NCBI RefSeq assembly: GCF_902806265.1
Contig: NZ_CADCVZ010000012.1
Location: 1-56,912 of the forward strand
Origin: an uncultured Sphingomonas sp.
GTDB lineage: Bacteria > Pseudomonadota > Alphaproteobacteria > Sphingomonadales > Sphingomonadaceae
DNA: 56,912 nucleotides
Reading direction: 5' to 3'
The position numbers and the translations under genes are program-made. The notes under the pieces are model-generated. The model searched no databases. It had not been told where the DNA came from and saw only the letters and a list, made by a program, of their open reading frames with translations. Positions 17,985 to 25,350 of this stretch are shown here, one piece after another. Each line of letters starts with the position of its first letter. The stretch's first letter is position 1.

Positions 17985-18730
17985 GACTCGCTGCCGCACG
18001 CCTTGCATCGTGGATCAGCCGGGAGCCGGATGGTTCGCCACTCGCCCCTGAGTCCGTCGAATAGGTGGAGCTTGCCCGCAGGGTCGTCCCCGGCGCCCGC
18101 CAGCACACGGATGGCAAGTAGGGCTGCGAAGTTGCCGACCGTGCCGGTGAGCGCGCCGAGCACGCCGAGCTCCGCGCAGTTGTCGCAGTCGTCGGCGTCG
18201 AATGCCTCCCCGACGAAGCAGCGATAGCACGGTCGCCCGCGCCATAGGGCTACCTGGCCCTGGAACTGCGCCGCCGCGGCGGACAGGAGTGGGATGCCGA
18301 GGTGAATGGCGGTATCACTGACGAGTAGGCGCGTGGCGAAGTTGTCGGTTCCGTCCAGGATCAGGTCGTGGCCGGACAGCAGCGCATCCGCTTTGCCCGG
18401 CTCGACGCGCTGCTCGACCGGACGGAGCTCCACGAACGGGTTGAAGCGGCGGACGAACTGCGCGGCCAGCGCGGCCTTGGGTTCGCCGATCTCCCGCGAG
18501 CGGTACAGCGGCTGGCGATGGAGGTTGGAGAGGTCGACCGCATCGCCGTCGATGATCGTCAGGCGGCCGATGCCCGCGCCCGCCAGCGCCGGAATAACTG
18601 CGCAGCCGATGCCGCCCGCGCCCACCACGCAGACGCTGGCTGCCTTGAGTCGCTGCTGCCCTTGCCCGCCGATCTGCGGGAGGACGAGCTGGCGACTGTA
18701 GCGGGTGAGTTCTTCGTCGGTGAGGCTCAC
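17981..18730 (-). CDS. HesA/MoeB/ThiF family adenylyltransferase
   Basis: This E1-like enzyme adenylates the C-terminal Gly-Gly of a small sulfur-carrier protein (MoaD or ThiS class). The protein has 249 aa. The nucleotide-binding loop is VVGAGGIGCAVIPALAGAG (starts near residue 36) and the adenylation arginine is in LHRQPLYR. A structural zinc site is formed by CYRC (PCYRCFVGEA) and the C-terminal CKAC. It has no rhodanese domain, so it is MoeB/ThiF-like rather than MOCS3-like. Which carrier it serves cannot be told from context. Its tail overlaps topA convergently by 4 nt. Confidence 0.88.
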   Translation of the reverse strand: MSLTDEELTRYSRQLVLPQIGGQGQQRLKAASVCVVGAGGIGCAVIPALAGAGIGRLTIIDGDAVDLSNLHRQPLYRSREIGEPKAALAAQFVRRFNPFVELRPVEQRVEPGKADALLSGHDLILDGTDNFATRLLVSDTAIHLGIPLLSAAAAQFQGQVALWRGRPCYRCFVGEAFDADDCDNCAELGVLGALTGTVGNFAALLAIRVLAGAGDDPAGKLHLFDGLRGEWRTIRLPADPRCKACGSES

Positions 18731-18914
18731 CGCCCTGTGGACTCAAACCCGCGCTCGCCGCGGCAAATGGGGAAGGGCTCGGCGCCGTGATTGATCACGA
18801 TCACCTTGAGCTCGCAATACATATATGTCGGGAAGGGTGCCTCAACGGATCAGTCATCGCTTGCGAGCTTTCCAAGTGAAGGCGGAAAGAGGCGCTCGAA
18901 GCTGAAGTGCTGAG

Positions 18915-19385
18915 CTAGATACCAGTTGAGCCAAAACCACCTAACCCTCGCTCGGTTTCCGCTGAGAATTCCGTAACTACCTCGAAGCTTGGCCGCAGAA
19001 TGGGAACAAATACAAGTTGCGCGATACGGTCTCCAGGTTGGATCGTCAGCGGCTCAGACCCTGGAGTGGTGCGCAGCCAAGCGCTAATGAAGATCTCGTT
19101 CGCATAGTCGGCGTCTATCGTGCCGACCGACTGACCAAGGATGAGACCCTTCTTATGCCCGAGCCCAGAGCGGGCTAAAACGAACCCAACCATGAACGGG
19201 TTGTTCATCAGGACGGCGATCCCTGATGGAACGAGCACCGCAGGAGCTTGCGGCTCGATCCTCAGCGGCTCTGGAATGCACGCATGTAGGTCGATGCCAG
19301 CAGACATAGCAGTCTGGTATCTCGGCAGGCCCCACGAGTTTAGACGCTCATCAAGTACCTTGAGTTCGATGCTTGAAGTCTGCAC
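18915..19385 (-). CDS. dut: dUTP diphosphatase (atypical, low G+C)
   Basis: Dut hydrolyses dUTP to dUMP and PPi, keeping uracil out of DNA and supplying dUMP for thymidylate. This trimeric-type dUTPase is 156 aa. The five motifs are AGIDLHA, ARSGLGHKKG, GTIDADYANE (an Asn where Gly is usual), GDRIAQLVF and RGLGGFGSTG. The sequence (LKVLDERLNSWGLPRYQTAMSAGIDL) is more like gamma-/betaproteobacterial or phage forms than the usual sphingomonad Dut. Its DNA is visibly lower in G+C than its neighbours (48% at 18961-19020 by hand count). It occupies the usual dut place next to coaBC. The start is GTG 19385 with GGAG upstream. Confidence 0.92.
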   Translation of the reverse strand: MQTSSIELKVLDERLNSWGLPRYQTAMSAGIDLHACIPEPLRIEPQAPAVLVPSGIAVLMNNPFMVGFVLARSGLGHKKGLILGQSVGTIDADYANEIFISAWLRTTPGSEPLTIQPGDRIAQLVFVPILRPSFEVVTEFSAETERGLGGFGSTGI

Positions 19386-19440
19386 TTATTCTCCTTCATC
19401 ATTTCGACCGGGGGGCAGGCGGGCGATCCGGGCGCGCGGA

Positions 19441-20697
19441 TCATACTCGAACGAGTTCCTGTGCGATGCGGGCGATCAGCTGCCGCGCGACGTCCTCCTT
19501 GGGCATGCTGTCCCAGTTCTCGGCGCCGTCCGCGGTTATCAGGTGGACATGGTTGTGGCTCCCGCCCATCACGTCGCCGGAGACCTCATTGGCGACGATC
19601 CAGTCGACGCCCTTGCGCTCGCGCTTGGCGGCGGCGTTGGCCAGCAGGTCGTCGGTCTCCGCCGCGAAGCCGACCAGCAGCTGCGGGCGGAGCGGATGCC
19701 GCGCGAGCGTGGCCAGAATGTCAGGATTTGGTGAGAACTCCAGCGTCGGCGGACCATCGCCCTTCTTGAGCTTGGTTGTAGAGGGCGCGACTTTCCAGTC
19801 GGCGACCGCGGCGACCAGGATTGCGGCATCGCAGGGCAGGGCGGCCTCGACTGCGGCCTGCATCTGTTCGGCGGTTTCCACATCGATGCGGGCGACGCCG
19901 CAGGGGGTGGGCAGGCTGACCGGACCGGCGATGAGGGTAACGCGCGCGCCGGCCTGGGCAGCGGCCACGGCGACCGCGAAGCCCTGCTTGCCCGACGAGC
20001 GGTTGGCGATCACGCGGACGGGGTCGATCGGCTCGTGGGTGGGGCCGGCGGTGACGAGAAGGTGTTTGCCCGCCAGCGACGTCGTCGGCCTTGAGCTTGT
20101 CGGGCGGCTGCCTTTCTGGAGCACCGCCTCGGAGGGCAAGGACGGCTCTTCGACAGGCTCAGAGCCGGGGTTCACAAGGCTGAGTTGCGCTATGATCTCC
20201 GCCGGCTCCGGCAGCCGGCCGGGTCCATACTCGCCGCATGCCATTTCGCCCTTAACCGGCTCGATCATCTGCACGCCGCGCTGGTGGAGCGTCGCCACAT
20301 TGGCCTGCGTCGCCGGGTGGAGCCACATGCGAACGTTCATCGCCGGGGCAACCGCAACCGGCTTGTCAGTGGCCAGTAGCAGGGTGGTCGCGAGGTCGTC
20401 GGCGATGCCGGCCCCCATCTTGGCGAGGAGATCGGCGGTGGCCGGGCAGACCAGGACGAGGTCGGCCGCCCGGGACAGCTGAATGTGCCCCATCTCCGTC
20501 TCGTCCTTGAGATCCCACAGGGACGTATAAACCGGGCTCTCAGCGAGCGCCGCCAAGGTCATAGGCGTAACGAAGTGCGCACCGCCCGCGGTCAGGACCG
20601 GCGTGACCTGGTGGCCGTTGCGGCGCAGCAGCCGGATAAGCTCGGCCGCCTTGAAGGCGGCAATCCCTCCGCCGACGATGAGCAGCACCCGAGCCAT
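19441..20697 (-). CDS. coaBC: CoaBC, phosphopantothenoylcysteine synthetase/decarboxylase
   Basis: This bifunctional coenzyme A enzyme has an N-terminal FMN-dependent decarboxylase (CoaC, about residues 1-172) and a C-terminal CTP-dependent synthetase (CoaB, about 208-418). CoaC shows VGGGIAAFKA, the PAMNVRMW motif and the MACGEYGPGRL flap. CoaB shows LVTAGPTHEPIDPVR, SSGKQGFA and AAVADWKV. Between the halves, residues of the type SLVNPGSEPVEEPSLPSEAV form an extra ~35-residue linker encoded by a palindromic repeat in frame. The ATG at 20697 is directly preceded by a 14-bp hairpin that contains an in-frame stop, so no earlier start is possible. No Shine-Dalgarno is visible. Confidence 0.96.
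   Translation of the reverse strand: MARVLLIVGGGIAAFKAAELIRLLRRNGHQVTPVLTAGGAHFVTPMTLAALAESPVYTSLWDLKDETEMGHIQLSRAADLVLVCPATADLLAKMGAGIADDLATTLLLATDKPVAVAPAMNVRMWLHPATQANVATLHQRGVQMIEPVKGEMACGEYGPGRLPEPAEIIAQLSLVNPGSEPVEEPSLPSEAVLQKGSRPTSSRPTTSLAGKHLLVTAGPTHEPIDPVRVIANRSSGKQGFAVAVAAAQAGARVTLIAGPVSLPTPCGVARIDVETAEQMQAAVEAALPCDAAILVAAVADWKVAPSTTKLKKGDGPPTLEFSPNPDILATLARHPLRPQLLVGFAAETDDLLANAAAKRERKGVDWIVANEVSGDVMGGSHNHVHLITADGAENWDSMPKEDVARQLIARIAQELVRV
20084..20170. repeat. Palindromic repeat copy B, inserted in frame within coaBC
   Basis: Inverted arms at about 20084-20107 and 20146-20170 share the TGAGCyTGTCG core with the intergenic copy at 914-1002, including the AAGGACGG spacer block. 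The element encodes the extra residues between the two CoaBC domains and leaves both domain frames intact. Confidence 0.7.
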
Positions 20698-20699
20698 AG

Positions 20700-20730
20700 C
20701 CGGACGGGCCTAGCCGCTAGGCCCGTCCGG
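20700..20730 (-). terminator. Perfect 14-bp hairpin between the small-gene operon and coaBC
   Basis: CCGGACGGGCCTAG and its exact complement flank a 3-nt loop. On the minus strand it follows the 46-aa gene by 17 nt, so it may end that operon, but no U-tract follows. Its last base is only 2 nt from the coaBC ATG, so it may instead control coaBC translation. Confidence 0.6.
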
Positions 20731-20746
20731 GTCGAGACTGGCCAAG

Positions 20747-20887
20747 CTACTTGTGCCCGCCGTGACCGCTGTTCTGCTTGTCGCCAGTGCGGCTGTTGCT
20801 TTCGCCCTTGTCGTGCGCCTTCTTGTTCCCGCCGACGTCGTGCTTGCGGGCTTGGTCGAAGTCGCCCTTCTTCTTGTGGTCGGTCAT
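20747..20887 (-). CDS. Very small Lys/His/Gly-rich hydrophilic protein (46 aa)
   Basis: ATG at 20887 to TAG at 20747 encodes 46 residues starting MTDHKKKGDFDQARKHDVGG, with no hydrophobic segment and many Lys, His, Asp and Gly. The start overlaps the stop of the 55-aa gene upstream as ATGA, strong evidence for a translated operon. I know no function. The composition resembles small stress-induced hydrophilic (hydrophilin-like) proteins; that role is an inference. Confidence 0.6.
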   Translation of the reverse strand: MTDHKKKGDFDQARKHDVGGNKKAHDKGESNSRTGDKQNSGHGGHK

Positions 20888-21051
20888 TTGGCCGCTCCCC
20901 GGCTGTCGGACCGCGGCTTGGCCCCGGCCTGGTCTTCCTGGATGTCGAGCAGTGCGCTCTTCTGCGCCGGACCCTTCTTGCCCTCGCGGTCGCGCAGGAT
21001 CGGGTCATGATTGTTGTTCTTCGCCTCGCCGGCGCCGCTGTTGGTGCGCAT
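20884..21051 (-). CDS. Very small hydrophilic protein (55 aa)
   Basis: ATG at 21051 to TGA at 20884 encodes 55 residues beginning MRTNSGAGEAKNNNHDPILRD and containing LLDIQEDQAGAKPR. It is charged, Asn/Lys/Ala-rich and lacks a signal or membrane segment. Its stop overlaps the next start (ATGA), and it begins 11 nt after the 66-aa gene. Function is unknown; it looks like one member of a three-gene unit of tiny disordered proteins. Confidence 0.6.
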   Translation of the reverse strand: MRTNSGAGEAKNNNHDPILRDREGKKGPAQKSALLDIQEDQAGAKPRSDSRGAAK

Positions 21052-21062
21052 GTGTGGTCCTT

Positions 21063-21263
21063 TTAGCTGTTGGTGTGGCCGAGCTGGTCCTCGCGGACAG
21101 CGTTCGTGCGCGGGTCGGCGTCGTTCTCGACATCTCCGTCGATGGTGTTGTCGCCGTCCAGGTCGTCGGCGGTGGTGCCGCCCTTGGACTGGCCGATCCC
21201 GGGATTGCGCTCGAGGTCGTCGGTAAAGGGGCTTGGCCCCTTGTCGTGCTTGCTGCTGCTCAT
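21063..21263 (-). CDS. Very small acidic hydrophilic protein (66 aa), first of three
   Basis: ATG at 21263 with a near-perfect AGGAGG 8 nt upstream encodes 66 residues beginning MSSSKHDKGPSPFTDDLERN. The rest is rich in Asp, Gly, Asn and Thr (DDLDGDNTIDGDVENDADPR) and is probably disordered. It is divergent from yghU across ~130 nt, so the two may share a regulatory region. A longer frame on the same strand adds a non-coding-looking leader and ignores the strong Shine-Dalgarno. Function is unknown. Confidence 0.65.
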   Translation of the reverse strand: MSSSKHDKGPSPFTDDLERNPGIGQSKGGTTADDLDGDNTIDGDVENDADPRTNAVREDQLGHTNS

Positions 21264-21392
21264 GGTCTTGCCTCCTGATTGCCGAACGCCCGAGCCCGTA
21301 CTCGGAAACAAAGGATACTCCGTCGAAACGTTCGCCGGCGCCGCTGGAAAGCGGAGATGAGCTTCCCCAGCTTGGGCGAAAGGAGAACAGCC

Positions 21393-22271
21393 ATGGCCGA
21401 CACCGACTACACGCCCCCCAAAGTCTGGACTTGGGTGGGCGAGAATGGCGGCCGCTTCGCGGGCATCAATCGCCCGGTTGCCGGGCCGACTCACAACAAG
21501 GAGCTGCCGGTCGGCAAGCATCCCTTGCAGCTCTACAGCCAGGGCACGCCTAATGGGCAGAAGGTCACGATCCTGCTGGAGGAACTGCTCGCGGCGGGGC
21601 ACGGTGGCGCTGAGTACGACGCCTGGCTGATCAGCATAATGGAAGGCGACCAGTTCGGCAGCGGCTTTGTCGCGGTAAATCCCAACAGCAAGATCCCGGC
21701 ACTTGTCGACCGTTCAGGGCCTGAGCCCGTCAACGTGTTCGAAAGCGGAGCCATTCTCTTGTACCTGGCGGAGAAGTTCGGCGCCTTCCTGCCGGCCGCC
21801 GGCAAGGAGCGGGCGGAGACGCTGAGCTGGCTGATGTGGCAGATGGGCTCCGCGCCGTTCCTGGGCGGCGGGTTCGGGCACTTCTATGCCTACGCGCCGG
21901 TGAAGATCGAATATGCGATCAACCGCTATGCGATGGAGGCCAAGCGCCAGCTGGACGTGCTCAACCGCCGGCTGGCCGAGAGCGAGTATGTGGCCGGGCC
22001 GGAGTATACGATTGCCGACATGGCGATCTGGCCCTGGTACGGGTCGGTGGTGCGTGGCCGCATCTACGACGATGCCGCGACGTTCCTCTCGGCCCACGAG
22101 TATGTTCATGTGAAGCGGTGGGCGGACCAGCTGGCCGAACGGCCCGCAGTGCAGCGGGGCTGGCGCGTGAACCGCACCTACGGCCCTGAGGAAGAGCAGC
22201 TGCGCGAGCGGCACGACGCTGGCGACTTCCACGCGCATGCCGTGTCGGAGGAGACCGAAGCGGCGGCATGA
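21393..22271 (+). CDS. yghU: YghU-like glutathione-dependent disulfide-bond oxidoreductase
   Basis: This Nu-class glutathione transferase homologue reduces disulfides and organic peroxides, binding two glutathione molecules per subunit. The protein is 292 aa. An N-terminal extension (PPKVWTWVGENGGRFAGINRP) precedes the thioredoxin-fold domain (LQLYSQGTPNGQKVTILLEE) with the NPNSKIPALVD cis-Pro loop and FESGAILLYLAEK glutathione site. An alpha-helical domain follows. The ATG at 21393 has AGGAG 9 nt upstream. It is monocistronic, ending at a strong hairpin shared with the convergent lipoprotein gene. Confidence 0.92.
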   Translation: MADTDYTPPKVWTWVGENGGRFAGINRPVAGPTHNKELPVGKHPLQLYSQGTPNGQKVTILLEELLAAGHGGAEYDAWLISIMEGDQFGSGFVAVNPNSKIPALVDRSGPEPVNVFESGAILLYLAEKFGAFLPAAGKERAETLSWLMWQMGSAPFLGGGFGHFYAYAPVKIEYAINRYAMEAKRQLDVLNRRLAESEYVAGPEYTIADMAIWPWYGSVVRGRIYDDAATFLSAHEYVHVKRWADQLAERPAVQRGWRVNRTYGPEEEQLRERHDAGDFHAHAVSEETEAAA

Positions 22272-22278
22272 ACAAGCA

Positions 22279-22309
22279 GGTGCGGAGCGGCTCCCGTCCG
22301 CTCCGCACC
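22279..22309. terminator. Bidirectional terminator hairpin, yghU / lipoprotein
   Basis: GGTGCGGAGCGG and its exact complement form a 12-bp stem with a 7-nt loop, 8 nt after the yghU stop. The convergent gene stops at 22340. No long U-tract is present on either strand (CCTTC on plus, TGCTTGTTC on minus). Confidence 0.65.
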
Positions 22310-22339
22310 CCTTCACACCCGCTCAGGTTACTCAATCAA

Positions 22340-22963
22340 TCAATCGTCGCCGCGGCGGCCATCGCGGCGGTCTCGACGGTTCTCACGCCGGAGTTCGCGG
22401 CGGTCCTGCCGCCGATCTTGCCGGTACTCGCGGCGATTCTGTTGGCGCTCCTGGCGGGCTTGCTCGCGATTGATTACGCCCTGCCGCACCCTCTCGCGAA
22501 CCGACTGGCGCCGGTCCTCAAACGCGCGGCGATCGTCGCGGCGCTCGACGCGGTAGCCGCGGCGGTTGTCCCGCACTTCGCGGCGATCCTGGCGCAGGTC
22601 GCGTTGGCGCTCCCAATAGCGACGCTGGGCATTGCTCATCCGGTAGGCGCGACGGTTTCGGTCGTAGACGTAGACGCCGGAGCCCGGGTAATAATAGTTG
22701 TTGTACCAGCCGGAGTAAGGCTGGCCGTAGCCATAACCGTACCCATGACGCGGCTGGCCATAGCCATAGCCATAGCCGGGCTGGCCGTAGCCGTAGCCGT
22801 AGCGCGAACCATAGTACGGGTCGCCGTAATAAGGATTGCCATAGCCGACGGACACGCCACCGCCGTAGCCACCGCCATAAGGATCGTAGTAAGTGGCGCA
22901 GCCCGTCAGGGCGATGGAGCCAAACGCCGCCAGTGCGGCAGCGCGAACGCGGGGAGAAAACAT
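22340..22963 (-). CDS. Gly/Tyr-rich lipoprotein with Arg/Asp-rich tail
   Basis: A 207-aa predicted lipoprotein: signal MFSPRVRAAALAAFGSIALTG with the lipobox cysteine at residue 22 (TGCATYY). Residues ~26-95 are a low-complexity Gly/Tyr/Pro region with repeated YGYGYGQP units. The C-terminal ~95 residues are almost entirely Arg, Asp, Glu and Gln (blocks such as RQDRRELRRENRRDRRDGRR). I do not recognise a function; similar Y/G-rich surface lipoproteins are common in sphingomonads. The antisense frame is also open but is only a shadow of the repeats. Confidence 0.7.
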   Translation of the reverse strand: MFSPRVRAAALAAFGSIALTGCATYYDPYGGGYGGGVSVGYGNPYYGDPYYGSRYGYGYGQPGYGYGYGQPRHGYGYGYGQPYSGWYNNYYYPGSGVYVYDRNRRAYRMSNAQRRYWERQRDLRQDRREVRDNRRGYRVERRDDRRAFEDRRQSVRERVRQGVINREQARQERQQNRREYRQDRRQDRRELRRENRRDRRDGRRGDD

Positions 22964-23039
22964 GGGCGTACCTCTCCAGACACAAGCCGCCCCCGACTGT
23001 CACCAGTATGGTTCCACCCGTTGAACGGTGGCTTAACGA

Positions 23040-24599
23040 TCAGCTCAGCAGGAACACCGCAAGCGCACCGCCCGCAGCGCCGAGCGCCGCGAGCGCCACA
23101 TCCTTGAAGCGGAGCCCGGGAAGGCCGACGACCTCGACCTGGGCCTGAGGCAAGGGTGGCGGCGCGGCGCCCGGCGCGGGGAAGTAGTGGTCGATGCGGT
23201 CGACCAGGTCGGGGAGCTTCTTGAAGGTCCGCACCCAGTGAATGAGCCGGTCGGCGGCATAGGCCTCGGGCCCGAGCTCGTCGCGGATCCATTCGCGCAG
23301 GAACGGCTCGGCGGTCTCCCACATGTTGATCTCGGGATCGAGAAAGGTGGCGACGCCTTCCTCCATCACCATGGTCTTCTGCAGCAGCAGCAGGTGCGGC
23401 TGGGTCGGCATCTCGAAATCGCGGGTGATGGTGAACAGGCCTTCCAGCATCCGCCCGACGCTGATCTCCTTGACCGCCAGGCCGCGGATCGGCTCGCCAA
23501 CCGCGCGCAGGGCAGTGGTGAATTCGGCGATGTTGTGGTGGGCGGGGACGTACTGCGCCTCGAAGTGAATCTCGGCCACCCGCTCGTAATTACCGGTGAT
23601 CAGTCCGTAGAGGATCTCCGCCAACCAGCGCCGCGCGCGGCGGTCGACCCGGCCCATGATGCCGAAGTCGATGGCGGCGATGCGGCCGTCGGGCAGGGCG
23701 AATAGATTGCCCTGGTGAAGGTCGGCATGGAAGAAGCCGTCGATCACCGCCTGGCGGAGAAAAGCGCGGACCAGGGTAGCGGCGAGCTGGGTAAGGTCGT
23801 GGCCGGCGGCGATGAGCTGGTCGCGCTTGCTGAGCTTGATCCCGTCGAGCCATTCCAGCGTCATCACCCGCCGGGCGCTGCGCCGCCAATCGATCTCGGG
23901 CACGTAGAAACCGGGCTCGGCGACCATGTTCTGCTTGAGTTCGGAGGCGGAGGCGGCCTCGCGGTTGAGATCGAGCTCGCGCCGGGTCCACTGGCGAAAC
24001 TGGGCGATGACCGACTGCGGGCGCAGGCGCTGGAACTCGCCGCCGAACTTCTCGGCCTGGGCCGCGGCCCACTCGTAGGTTTCCAGCGCGCGGGTGAACT
24101 CATCCTCGATGCCGGGACGGAGCACCTTCACCGCGACCTGCCGGCCCTCGGTGGTGACCGCGCGGTGCACCTGGGCGATGGAGGCCGCACCGATCGCCAC
24201 CTCGTCGAACTCGGCGAAGAGCCGTTCAAGCGGGGCTTCGAGCGCCTGCTCGATCGCGTGTCGGATCAGCGGGAAAGGCGCGGGCGGGAGCGAGTCCTGG
24301 AGGCGCAGCAGGTTGTGCGCGGCTTTCTCCCCGACCAGGTCGGGGCGGGTGGCGAGCGCCTGGCCGAGTTTGATCGCAGCAGGGCCGATCGCCTGCAGCG
24401 CATGGGCGTAGTCAGGCTCGGCGGGCTGGCGGGTGCCGAAGCGGGCGAGCTTGACGAGGCGCCGCACGCCCGGCGGGGTCAGCGGGTCGCGCTCGATACC
24501 GCCAAGCGCGCCATGCCGCGCGAGCGTGCGGCCCCATTTCAGCAGGCGCCAAAGGTGGGTGACGGCGGTGGTCAAACGCGCCAACCGCTCCAAATGCAA
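23040..24599 (-). CDS. ubiB: UbiB, ubiquinone biosynthesis accessory ATPase
   Basis: UbiB is an atypical protein-kinase-like (ADCK/COQ8) ATPase needed for ubiquinone synthesis, probably acting on lipid intermediates or the Ubi complex at the membrane. The protein has 519 aa. The KxGQ motif is AIKLGQALATRPDLV, the nucleotide-binding lysine is in QVAVKVLRPG, the catalytic loop is HADLHQGN and the metal motif AIDFGIMG. A C-terminal hydrophobic helix (ALAALGAAGGALAVFLLS) anchors it. Its start lies 28 nt inside the end of ubiE, so the two are translated from one message. Confidence 0.95.
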   Translation of the reverse strand: MHLERLARLTTAVTHLWRLLKWGRTLARHGALGGIERDPLTPPGVRRLVKLARFGTRQPAEPDYAHALQAIGPAAIKLGQALATRPDLVGEKAAHNLLRLQDSLPPAPFPLIRHAIEQALEAPLERLFAEFDEVAIGAASIAQVHRAVTTEGRQVAVKVLRPGIEDEFTRALETYEWAAAQAEKFGGEFQRLRPQSVIAQFRQWTRRELDLNREAASASELKQNMVAEPGFYVPEIDWRRSARRVMTLEWLDGIKLSKRDQLIAAGHDLTQLAATLVRAFLRQAVIDGFFHADLHQGNLFALPDGRIAAIDFGIMGRVDRRARRWLAEILYGLITGNYERVAEIHFEAQYVPAHHNIAEFTTALRAVGEPIRGLAVKEISVGRMLEGLFTITRDFEMPTQPHLLLLQKTMVMEEGVATFLDPEINMWETAEPFLREWIRDELGPEAYAADRLIHWVRTFKKLPDLVDRIDHYFPAPGAAPPPLPQAQVEVVGLPGLRFKDVALAALGAAGGALAVFLLS

Positions 24600-25303
24600 A
24601 CCAGGCCGCCCATCAGCGTCTCGACATGAGTGCGGACGAAGCTAGCCTCGGCAAGCATGCCGCGGAACTGTTCGGGCTTGGGGAAGCGGCGGATTGACTC
24701 GACCAAGTAGCGATAGCTTTCCTCGTCACCGGCGACGGCCTTGCCGATCCGAGGGATCACCTTGTCGGAATAGAGTTCGTAAGCCTCGCCGAAGCCCGGC
24801 CATTCGGTGGTCGAGAACTCCAGCACGAAGATGCGCCCGCCGTAGCGGAGCACGCGGTGCGCTTCCTTGAGGGCGGCCGGTATGTCGGTGACGTTCCGGA
24901 TGCCGAAGGCGATGGTGTAGGCGTCGAAGCTGCGGTCGGGAAAGGTGAGGGTCTCGGCATTCTGGACCGACCAGCTTAGCCCCTCGATCCCGTGTTTGGC
25001 GGCGCGTTCTTCGCCCACTTCCAGCATGTCGGGGTTGATGTCCGCCACCGTCACCCGCGCGCCCCGCTCCGCCATGCGGAAGGCGATGTCGCCGGTGCCG
25101 CCGGCCATGTCGAGGATCTGCTCGTGCCGCTGCGGCTTTGCCCGGGTGACGAAGCGGTCTTTCCACAACCGGTGCATGCCGCCCGACATGAGGTCGTTCA
25201 TCAGGTCGTAGCGGCGGGCCACGGAGGTGAAGACGGCGCCCACGCGGCGGGTCTTCTCCTCGGGCGTGACGAGCTCGTCGCCGAAGTTCACCTGGTCGGG
25301 CAT
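24572..25303 (-). CDS. ubiE: UbiE, C-methyltransferase for ubiquinone/menaquinone
   Basis: UbiE is the SAM-dependent methyltransferase that C-methylates the demethoxy-benzoquinol intermediate of ubiquinone (and demethylmenaquinone where present). It has 243 aa from ATG 25303 (MPDQVNFGDELVTPEEKTRRV). The family block YDLMNDLMSGGMHRLWKD, SAM motif I LDMAGGTGDIAFRM and the AFGIRNVTD signature are all visible. A longer frame upstream is antisense to mutM. It overlaps ubiB downstream and is divergent from mutM by 47 nt, a common sphingomonad arrangement. Confidence 0.96.
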   Translation of the reverse strand: MPDQVNFGDELVTPEEKTRRVGAVFTSVARRYDLMNDLMSGGMHRLWKDRFVTRAKPQRHEQILDMAGGTGDIAFRMAERGARVTVADINPDMLEVGEERAAKHGIEGLSWSVQNAETLTFPDRSFDAYTIAFGIRNVTDIPAALKEAHRVLRYGGRIFVLEFSTTEWPGFGEAYELYSDKVIPRIGKAVAGDEESYRYLVESIRRFPKPEQFRGMLAEASFVRTHVETLMGGLVCIWSGWRV

Positions 25304-25350
25304 GCGGGCGGCTCTAGCGGGGAAGGGCGGGGCGCGCCATATGATCGCGA

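Noticed and set aside
21264-21392. General-stress (EcfG-type) promoter between yghU and the small-gene operon
   Set aside because: GGAAAC and CGTT are present but the spacing is about 19-20 nt, not 16-17, and the -35 box is imperfect.
22690-22890. Regularly spaced short direct repeats resembling a repeat array
   Set aside because: The repeats are the codons of the YGYGYGQP units of a protein; spacing is too short and irregular for CRISPR and there are no spacers.
22268-23107. Long plus-strand Ala/Val-rich reading frame opposite the Gly/Tyr-rich lipoprotein gene
   Set aside because: It is an antisense shadow: the Gly/Tyr and Arg/Asp codon pattern leaves the opposite strand open. It has no Shine-Dalgarno, begins at the end of yghU and runs through the terminator hairpin.
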